From: Trichobilharzia regenti
Lineage: Eukaryota > Platyhelminthes > Trematoda > Strigeidida > Schistosomatidae
NCBI GenBank assembly: GCA_944472135.2
Contig: OX235264.1
Coordinates: 87,988,319-88,052,318, forward strand
Length of the DNA: 64,000 nucleotides
Direction: 5' to 3'
Position numbers and translations under genes: made by a program. Of this stretch, positions 57,536 to 64,000 are shown piece by piece. Below the pieces are notes generated by a model. The model ran no database searches and was not told the DNA's origin. It saw only the letters and a list, made by a program, of their open reading frames with translations. The stretch's first letter is position 1; the number at the start of each line of letters is the position of its first letter.

Positions 57536-57893
57536 TGTCAGTGGAGTTGAAGATTGAACGATCAATTCTTGGTTGTTTGCTTAAAATCAACTTCCCCAAT
57601 TTTCGCGGAGGCATCAATACGACAGTCATCGTCTCATCGGTCGCTGTTCAGAAAGAAGAGTGAAACATCGTCAGAAGTAATACAATGATTTATTATTGTA
57701 ATATTTGTTTTCAGACCTTAGTTCACTTATTCCTTTTATATGTTGGTGTAACAATAAAGAAATATCAAGCGGCAGATCGGTGTTTTGGTTTTTTCGTCCG
57801 TTATAACTAAGCGTTTCTGAAATCTTCAAGGAACAGCGTGGGCCCGAGCGTAGCGAGAGCTGGGCATTAACGGTTTATGAGACGTGATTGACA
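57536..57893 (+). repeat. 5' LTR
   Basis: 358 bp, TGT...ACA. Contains ccttttatatg as a TATA-like site near 57732 and AATAAA at 57753-57758. Confidence 0.9.
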
Positions 57894-57916
57894 GTTTCTG
57901 ACGATAGAAACAGATC

Positions 57917-57934
57917 TGGCGGATTCAAACAGTT
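57917..57934 (+). promoter_or_regulatory. Possible primer-binding site
   Basis: The first TGG after the 5' LTR is tggcggattcaaacag, 24 nt past its end. LTR elements prime from a tRNA 3' CCA; the complementary tRNA is not identified here, so this is a weak call. Confidence 0.25.
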
Positions 57935-57943
57935 GGTGAAAGT

Positions 57944-59356
57944 TTGGATAGTCGCCGTTCATCTTTCCTGGTGCCGGTCAAGTCCTCTTTGAACAAGCAA
58001 TATCTGGAACTTTTTGGAATTGGGTCAAGTTCAACAATGCCTGGGTCAAAGAAGGGACAGAGTGTCTTGGATGCAAACAGGAAAGTAAGTCATGGTGACT
58101 TGTCTGTTAATTGTAACGATGTGTCTGATGTTAAGCATGACATGGTTGATGTTACTGTTTCGCCGTTCAGGGATAATAGGAACATCAAACTCCCTAAATT
58201 TGAACCACGGTGTTTTGATGGAAACCCAGCTGATTATTTACAATTTGTAAAGGAGTTTGAGATCATGTTGAGTGGTTTTTTATTAAATGATGAATTGAAG
58301 TTAATGTATTTGATGAGATATTGCACTGGAGATGCTTCAAGAGCTATACAGTGCTGTAAGTTTATGAAGCCAAAAGAGGGCTACTACGAGGCTATGAGCA
58401 TATTACGTCAAAGGTTTGGAAGACCTTCGATGATTGCAGGGAAATTATTCGAGGCTGTTAAGGGTAATGGTGGTCAATTACAGGATGACTCCCAGGCACT
58501 CACTGAGTTTTTAGATAATTTGCTAATTTACAAGAATGGAATGATTTCGATGAATCGCATGAGTGACCTCAACTCGAGTTTTATACTAGAAGTAATAGCA
58601 AGACGCCTACCTACTCGACTGCAAAGGAAGTGGGTGAAGATGAGCTCCCGTATGGAGGATGAGGGTATCGAGCCAAAGTTTGATGATATCCTGAAACTGG
58701 TAAAAGATAGCGTCAATCAATCTATGAGCAAGTTTTCCAGTCTATTAGATCTCACCCCTAGAATAGAGCAGTCTGAGGGTAAAACGCACTCATTGATGAC
58801 GAATAAGCCTCAGAGAGGTGGATATCGAGAAGGCTCCATGATGTCTAGTAATGCATATAAACTTAGTGAGTGCAACAGGTTTCGTAGTACATCCTCAACA
58901 GATAAGTTACAAGATGCAAGACAAACACGGTTGTGTTTTACACGTTTGCAAGAGGTGCATACAGAAGTGAACTGTGAACCAGTGAGCAAGTTCAGTGATA
59001 AGCTAAATGTAAACTCCAGGCCTGACTCCGAATTGTGTGACGATAACTGTGCGGTCAGGAAGTCTGTAGTTGCAACTGGTAAGCCATTGTTGAATAGAGT
59101 GTCACAGAATAGAGTTACTGCTTCAGAGTGCAGTTCTGACTCCACAAGTTTACAAAGTATTACTAGTCAGAGTGAAGATATAAAACCTTTAATGATTTGT
59201 GAGGAGGAACCAAAATTGTCTACTTCTGTTATTAAAGAGTTTGAAAATGATGAACTTGACGGTAAATTGAATATTTGTGGTAATGATCATGATAGTGCAG
59301 ATTTGTCTTTGGTTGATCATGATGAAATGGGGGAATGCCTACTACCGCTAAGTTAA
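57944..59356 (+). CDS. Gag-like protein of LTR element (DUF1759-type)
   Basis: 470 codons, uninterrupted. Position 57944 is TTG; the first ATG is codon 32 (58037), a likelier start. Residues ~80-215 resemble the DUF1759 region of BEL/Pao Gag: KLPKFEPRCFDGNPADYLQF, then FEIMLSG, LMYLMRYCTGDASRAI and EAMSILRQRFGRPSMIAGKL. The C-terminal third is serine- and charge-rich and lacks a clear CCHC knuckle, though LCFTRLQEVHTEVNC could be a decayed one. Family assignment is by recall of this pattern; I could not search. Gag would form the particle that packages element RNA. Confidence 0.75.
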   Translation: MDSRRSSFLVPVKSSLNKQYLELFGIGSSSTMPGSKKGQSVLDANRKVSHGDLSVNCNDVSDVKHDMVDVTVSPFRDNRNIKLPKFEPRCFDGNPADYLQFVKEFEIMLSGFLLNDELKLMYLMRYCTGDASRAIQCCKFMKPKEGYYEAMSILRQRFGRPSMIAGKLFEAVKGNGGQLQDDSQALTEFLDNLLIYKNGMISMNRMSDLNSSFILEVIARRLPTRLQRKWVKMSSRMEDEGIEPKFDDILKLVKDSVNQSMSKFSSLLDLTPRIEQSEGKTHSLMTNKPQRGGYREGSMMSSNAYKLSECNRFRSTSSTDKLQDARQTRLCFTRLQEVHTEVNCEPVSKFSDKLNVNSRPDSELCDDNCAVRKSVVATGKPLLNRVSQNRVTASECSSDSTSLQSITSQSEDIKPLMICEEEPKLSTSVIKEFENDELDGKLNICGNDHDSADLSLVDHDEMGECLLPLS

Positions 59357-59991
59357 ATAAAGGTTCTGTACAACTTGAACGTGAAGTAGAAATAAATGCA
59401 GGTGCAGTTGCAGAAGGCATGCGTACTTGTGAGACCGTCAGTGTGATTGATCAGCATGTAGCCCACCTATCATCAGATGCTAGTGCTAAACCTGAGCTGA
59501 TAGTAAAAGACAGCAGTGGTGGTGGTCTTGCAGGTAGACAAATTTCTGAAAGTCGAGCAACAACAGCTTTTGATCCACCGCTAACTTCATCAACTGATAT
59601 CAATCAGTCGTCGTTGGTGCTGTCATCCACAATGAAAAAGACGCCCATCAACTCAAGTATCTTGTGCAATGACTATGCTAGTATCAGTTCGTTTGAAAGG
59701 ACGAATATCAATGGTCAGTTTAGTGAGGATAAGCCAAGTGTAAACGAGAGAGTAATTGTTAAATTGACTTGCACGAATAAAGGCATTTCTAGTTTCAAGT
59801 TACTATTTGAATGCTATTATCTTTGGTGTAAATTACTCTGTTTCTACGCTTGGTTGATGAGATATGTCGTGTGTTTGTTGGTCATCTATATTCTACGATA
59901 CAATGACATGGGCGTGTTGCCGTTCAGATTTGAGGATATAGCTCATAGAAGGAAGTCAGCAAATGAACTCTGCGACGATTTTCCAACCTAG
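59335..59991 (+). CDS. Second frame of LTR element, predicted membrane segment
   Basis: 218 codons in the -1 frame relative to gag, overlapping its last 22 nt. No enzyme motif. Residues ~160-192 are strongly hydrophobic (LLFECYYLWCKLLCFYAWLM then RYVVCLLVIYIL), followed by a basic tail (HRRKSANELCDDF). The frame upstream of its ATG is closed by a TGA only four codons before, so a -1 shift could only occur in the short stretch that contains a run of five G (atgggggaa, near 59328-59335). It may be a remnant of deleted pol or an acquired segment; function unknown. Confidence 0.5.
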   Translation: MPTTAKLNKGSVQLEREVEINAGAVAEGMRTCETVSVIDQHVAHLSSDASAKPELIVKDSSGGGLAGRQISESRATTAFDPPLTSSTDINQSSLVLSSTMKKTPINSSILCNDYASISSFERTNINGQFSEDKPSVNERVIVKLTCTNKGISSFKLLFECYYLWCKLLCFYAWLMRYVVCLLVIYILRYNDMGVLPFRFEDIAHRRKSANELCDDFPT

Positions 59992-59993
59992 AG

Positions 59994-60248
59994 CGTCAAC
60001 CTGAGAAGGGTTGTAGGCGTACTGCTGTAAGTCCTACAATTCTTCAAAGGGTAGCGCATCAATGAGCAGTCCAATGTGCTCGGTGTGCGATTTTGTACAT
60101 ATGTTCATATTGTATATACTGAATTGATATCATCTGTCATCTAGCTGTTGGTAATTCTGTTTGTGTCCGGACATTCCACAACTTACAATCGTCAACGTGA
60201 GAAGGGTTGTAGGCGTACTGATGTAAGTCCTGCGATTCTTCAAAGGAA
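59994..60248 (+). repeat. Direct repeat pair in LTR element interior
   Basis: 59994-60052 and 60190-60248 share cgtcaac, gagaagggttgtaggcgtac, tgtaagtcct and attcttcaaagg with few changes. They lie just after the second frame, in the untranslated interior, 196 bp apart. Confidence 0.8.
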
Positions 60249-60952
60249 TTCCATCAAGACATGATCCGCGAGGTTGTTTGTACTATTTGTATATACGTGT
60301 GGTGTGTCATATCAATTGGTGTTTTTTGGATTAATTGTGTTTACTTGTTGTTTTCGTATCTTGTTGTTATTGCGTAATTTTGTTAAAATTTTCGTCGTGA
60401 TTACTTCTGAAGTTGTTTCGAGTCTTCTACATCCATGAATGAATTGGTTGATGTTAAGGACAGCAGATGGGTCGTATACGCCGGGGAGGCTAGGCTATTG
60501 CTGAGAATGAAATGCACACGGAGATAATTGTTAGCTGCGGTCCGACACGCCGGGGAGAAATAGTGTAAACGACTGAGGCTCGCATGCGTCACCGCTACTA
60601 GAACTGAGGCAGAATGAGTGACAAGCGATTGCAGTGGTAATTGGTAGTGAGTAGATAAGACGATGTGCGTAGAGTATCATGAGTTGGTGCTATGGTCACG
60701 TTGCATTCTGCAAGAGTCATTCTAGTAAGTGGCGATTGTGTTGCAAGATGTCAAGAGGAGGTCTCTGTCTGGAGGCGCAGGTCGTCAGCGATGTGTGAGA
60801 TTGTGTTGTGTGTATGCTTGTGGTGTGCTGGCTTTTCTGTTTGTTTTCCATTTCAGCTCTGTCCGTGTAACCCAGGTTCTCGCAATGGCATCCAAGTCAA
60901 CGTGCATTGGTCGTGAAGGAAAAAAGGGTTGGATCCCTTTTTTGCCGGGGAG
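60249..60952. other. LTR element interior, non-coding
   Basis: No motif-bearing frame. GC is higher than in the host sequence around the element. It ends in aaaaagggttggatccctttttt, a 9 bp inverted repeat (aaagggttg/ggatcccttt, imperfect), and the purine tract before the 3' LTR. Confidence 0.5.
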
Positions 60953-61310
60953 TGTCAATGGAGTTGAAGATTGAACGATCAATTCTCGGTTGTTTGCTCA
61001 AAATCAACTTCCCCAATTTTCGCGGAGGCATCAATACGACAGTCATCGTCTCATCGGTCGCTGTTCAGAAAGAAGAGTGAAACATCGTCAGAAGTAATAC
61101 AATGATTTATTATTGTAATATTTGTTTTCAGACCTTAGTTCACTTATTCCTTTTATATGTTGGTGTAACAATAAAGAAATATCAAGCGGCAGATCGGTGT
61201 TTTGGTTTTTTCGTCCGTTATAACTAAGCGTTTCTGAAATCTTCAAGGAACAGCGTGGGTCCCAGCGTAGCGAGAGCTGGGCATTAACGGTTTATGAGAC
61301 GTGATTGACA
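60953..61310 (+). repeat. 3' LTR
   Basis: 358 bp copy of 57536-57893; differences seen at tgtcAatgg, attctCgg, tttgctCaaa and gggTccCagcg. Confidence 0.9.
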
Positions 61311-63110
61311 CGGGACGAGACGAAAGTGCAACGCTTTTTGAAGAGTGATTTATTATGTATATGAAAGTTTCCTTTGTACATACAGGTCGCTTTTCATTGC
61401 ACCTCAAATCAGGGATTAAATGTACTCATTTATGATTGTACAGGCAACGTGATAAACTTCTAAAATATTTCGTCGAAGTTACACTTTTCGCTTTTTCCTG
61501 ATGGTTTATTTACGTACCGATTCAACTTTTGTTTTTCGTAAGTTTTCTTCGACTAGGTGCTCAGCTGTCTTGTTTTCCTTTCCAGGTGGTGCAGGCATTG
61601 AAGTAGGACCGGAAAAAACATGAGATGCAACTGATGAATACCAACGAAAAGATGTACTCATACCGAATGGGAAGGAGACCAGTAGGCAACTGATTTCCAC
61701 CGGATCCATCAGAAGAGCTTTTCTGGTGATGGATCTCAGACTTCCGTAAACCCACAAAAGCGATGCGTTCAGTTAAGCCTGTTCTATTCCAAGGGCAGTT
61801 CGGGGGAGTTTTATTCGCCCATGTTTATTAACGTCCTCGCACTCACTTTTTCACAATTGTCATATAGGTCAGCCGTCGAAATTTTCACACAAATGACCAT
61901 TAAACACACAGACAAACTCTTTTTATGGACAAAGGCTATAACGAAGCTCAAATTGGTTTTAGCATAGCACATGACCGAAAGAATAATCCCTGCTACTTAA
62001 AGAAGCAAGTGTTACCACAAGGAAGACAGAAGCCTCCGACATGACTCCGTGGAAAACACGTTTTGAATTGACTGTTCTAACTCCACAGCATCTTCACTCA
62101 GATCTTACACGGTAAACAAAACGTGCTCCACCTCTTTTTCGAAATAACCAGTCGTGCTTAGGGAATCTTTTTCTTTTAGCCATTAAATACTTATTTTTCC
62201 CTTTGCAACTCCTGATAAATTGTGTATTCGTGTGGCACCGCAGGTGCAGTATTCACTGAGCTACGGAGGGAGTCCTTCCTTTGATGTTCTCCTACTCCGT
62301 ATTGCATAGGTGCATACGAACTCAACGATATTTGTATAATCTATCACCGAAGAACTTGACAGTCCCTATGTCTTCCCTTGCAGATGCAACAGGCGGTGAG
62401 TAAGAAGCCGACAAATCACTAGAATGCATGGACGAACCTATAATGAGTCTTTTTATACTTATTACACCATATATTACCACCGTGTCATTGGGGACAGTTT
62501 AACTAAAGGTCTCAAAATCCGGGATTTTCTGGTAGTATCGTCGTGGGCTCATTACAGCCCCGTTGAGGAGATACTGACCTATGCTGATCCATAATTCTCC
62601 CAAATTATTGGCCCGTAGCTTTCATCGTCCATCACTGGCGGCTAACTTCCTATGTTTAGGCTGATTAGTCAAGCTGAAGGTTAGCAACTAGGAACCTTCA
62701 CTATTTGGCACACTATTGTGTTACCTTTGACTGTCCATACCGGCACTCCAGTCAGTTGGGGGTGCCCCCTGCTCGGGAAAAGCGATCTCGAAATATTCTC
62801 TCAATTTTGGGGGATCTAATATTTGTTCTGATGTGGCTCACTAACTATTCTATGGCCTAAATTAGTTAAGTACCTGGAGGTTGAAGGGTAAATTAACCGT
62901 TTTATAGTGTAATCTCATCTTCTGAGTTTACTGAACCCTTCGTAACCTAAATGTTCAGTTCGCTCCAAGAGAGGGTACTTCACATCAAACTTAATTCATC
63001 AGTCTGTATGATCAGCGCGGAAGTACTTAGTACTTAACGATGTATACGAGAATGTATGATGAGAACTACATATTCAAGGAGTAAGTGGCATTTAGTAGTC
63101 ATATTTTGAG
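61311..63110. other. No firm gene; weak frame at 61506-61757 (minus)
   Basis: An 83-codon minus-strand frame opens with TTG; the first ATG is 16 codons in (MDPVEISCLLVSFPFGMSTS), and it ends KTAEHLVEENLRKTKVESVR. It might be a terminal exon but I recognise no family. A splice-flanked 12 nt segment at 62384-62395 is noted under findings. Otherwise unassigned. Confidence 0.3.
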
Positions 63111-63115
63111 CTTCA

Positions 63116-63669
63116 GACCACTATCTCGTACAAGGGAAAATCCAAATCAAATTAAAAGCTATCAGGGAATCAGGATCTGCAGATAGACCACAAGCCAAGT
63201 TCAACACTCAAAAATTGAAGGACCAAGATACAAAGGACATCTTCATTGCAAGCTTAAAGGACAAAGCCGAGACACAAATCAACAGTAGCGAAGAGGTCGG
63301 CGTCGAAAAGCACTGGGACGACTTGAAAACGGTGTGGAGTCAAACCTGCATGAGAGTTCTAGGCACAAAGAAGAGGCAGGACAAACAGTGGCTCACTATG
63401 GACACTTGGAAACTAATAGAAGAGAGAAGGACAGTGGAACAAAAGATTATCCGGTGCACTGACGAGCAACAAAAACAGGATTTGAATGCAAACTACAATA
63501 CGCTGAACAAAAGAGTGAAGAAGAGTGCCAGAGAAGACAAAAGAAAATATTATGAAACCATGGAAAGTGAAGCAGAACAAGCTGCAGTGCAGGCAAAGGA
63601 GACCTCGCCACACTCTACCAAACAACTAGGCACTTATCGGGCAAAAGTTCGACACAGATTAAGCCAGTA
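63116..63669 (+). CDS. RTE linker between endonuclease and RT, copy 4
   Basis: Frame starts without an ATG at DHYLVQGKIQIKLKAIRESG; the first ATG is at 63215. Shows VLGTKKRQDKQWLTMDTWKL, IEERRTVEQKII and NTLNKRVKKSAREDKRKYYE, the conserved RTE linker. Near 63595 one base difference shifts the frame to a stop at 63668; the next frame reads AGKGDLATLYQTTRHLSGKS and carries on into RT up to the window end. So one frameshift separates it from a longer polyprotein. Confidence 0.8.
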
Positions 63670-64000
63670 AAGGATGACAATGGAAAGTCAATCACCAAAG
63701 AGGTGGAACAAAGGAAATACTGGACTGAACACTTCAAAAGACTTCTAAATCGACCGCCACCTACAACATGCCCAACAATACCAACAACGGAAGCAGAACT
63801 ACCAGTGAACATCGACTCTCCGACGAAACCAGAGGTCCTAAATGCAATCAAGATGCTAAAAGCCGGAAAAGCAGCAGGACCAGATGGAATCCCAGCAGAA
63901 GCATTGAAAATGGACCCAGAGACAATAGCGGATTTGATGGCACCACTACTGGAGAAGGTGTGGAAAGAGGACAAGGTACCCGAAGATTGGAAGAAAGGAT
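63116..64000 (+). mobile_element. RTE-clade LINE copy 4, runs off the window
   Basis: Plus strand, begins at DHYLVQG (end of the endonuclease) and continues through linker into RT (KAGKAAGPDGIPAEALK, then WKEDKVPEDWKKG at 64000). A different subfamily from copies 2 and 3 (SADRPQAKFNTQKLKDQD against GDRPQCKFNTQ). 5'-truncated or interrupted at 63116; 3' end unseen. Confidence 0.88.

Larger units (their letters stand above)
57536..61310 (+). mobile_element. Non-autonomous LTR retrotransposon, BEL/Pao-like, gag only
   Basis: Two direct repeats of exactly 358 bp (57536-57893 and 60953-61310), starting TGT and ending ACA, differ at about five positions by eye. The internal region is 3059 bp. Flanking pentamers are cagga (57531-57535) and cggga (61311-61315), a 5 bp TSD with one mismatch. 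A purine-rich gccggggag precedes the 3' LTR. The interior encodes a Gag-like protein and a second short frame but no protease, RT, RNase H or integrase, so mobilisation would need a related autonomous element. LTR similarity indicates a young insertion. Confidence 0.88.

Noticed and set aside
58528..59145. Minus-strand frames opposite gag
   Set aside because: Antisense shadows of the gag frame; no family resemblance.
57536..61310. Infectious retrovirus-like provirus
   Set aside because: No protease, RT, integrase or recognisable envelope; a gag-only non-autonomous retrotransposon fits better.
62225..62285. tRNA-like element on the minus strand (tagctcagtgaatactgc)
   Set aside because: Box A-like start but no box B or T-arm at the expected distance.
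1..64000. CRISPR arrays, operons, bacterial promoters or terminators
   Set aside because: No short regularly spaced repeats, gene clusters or ribosome-binding patterns; everything recognisable is eukaryotic retroelement.

Overview
The window looks like flatworm DNA, most probably from a schistosome (blood fluke). It is AT-rich, I recognise no convincing host gene, and it is packed with element types known from Schistosoma: an RTE-clade LINE with an AP-endonuclease, Penelope-like elements (PLEs) with a GIY-YIG endonuclease, hammerhead-ribozyme repeats resembling the Smalpha family, tRNA-headed SINEs, and Ty3/gypsy and BEL/Pao-type LTR elements. The species is inferred from this repeat repertoire only.

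Layout. 1-650: two diverged copies of a ~300 bp tandem unit. 735-1054: PLE C-terminal relic. 4.1 kb: intact SINE with target-site duplication (TSD). 6.1-6.5 kb: RTE relic. 7.7-10.1 kb: decayed Ty3/gypsy pol. 10.3-11.7 kb: hammerhead repeats and a second SINE. 12.7-12.9 kb: PLE relic. 13.65-14.81 kb: 5'-truncated RTE with open RT. 17.1 kb: inverted pair of hammerhead repeats. 18.6-22.1 kb: PLE locus A. 24.5-24.8 kb: PLE relic. 28.7-30.3 kb: hammerhead repeats, two of them an inverted pair. 31.1-34.4 kb: full-length but broken RTE. 34.97-35.57 kb: near-perfect hairpin of two hammerhead repeats. 36.2-37.3 and 39.5-40.9 kb: PLE relics. 41.8 kb: hammerhead repeat. 42.3-45.0 kb: third RTE copy. 45.4-52.6 kb: PLE locus B, a nested stack. 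56.2-57.5 kb: Ty3/gypsy gag-protease relic. 57.5-61.3 kb: young gag-only LTR element. 63.1-64.0 kb: fourth RTE copy, running off the window. The rest shows no recognisable feature.

How the parts relate. Locus B can be read as layers. A family-1 PLE first took an antisense PLE 3' fragment inside its GIY-YIG region (9 bp TSD); the same nested arrangement is present in opposite orientation at locus A. A full family-2 PLE, with ~1.43 kb inverted arms and an intact 845-codon frame, then landed in locus B (12 bp TSD). A composite retroposon with three tRNA-like segments interrupted the RT of the old PLE (9 bp TSD). The SINEs appear built from the two ends of the RTE LINE under a tRNA-like promoter, so the LINE probably moved them. 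The most unusual signal is in RTE copies 2 and 3: their RT half carries more than a dozen insertions of exactly 4 nt, mostly tandem or near-tandem duplications of the adjacent tetranucleotide. Most are shared by both copies, while the RT of copy 1 and the endonuclease halves lack them.
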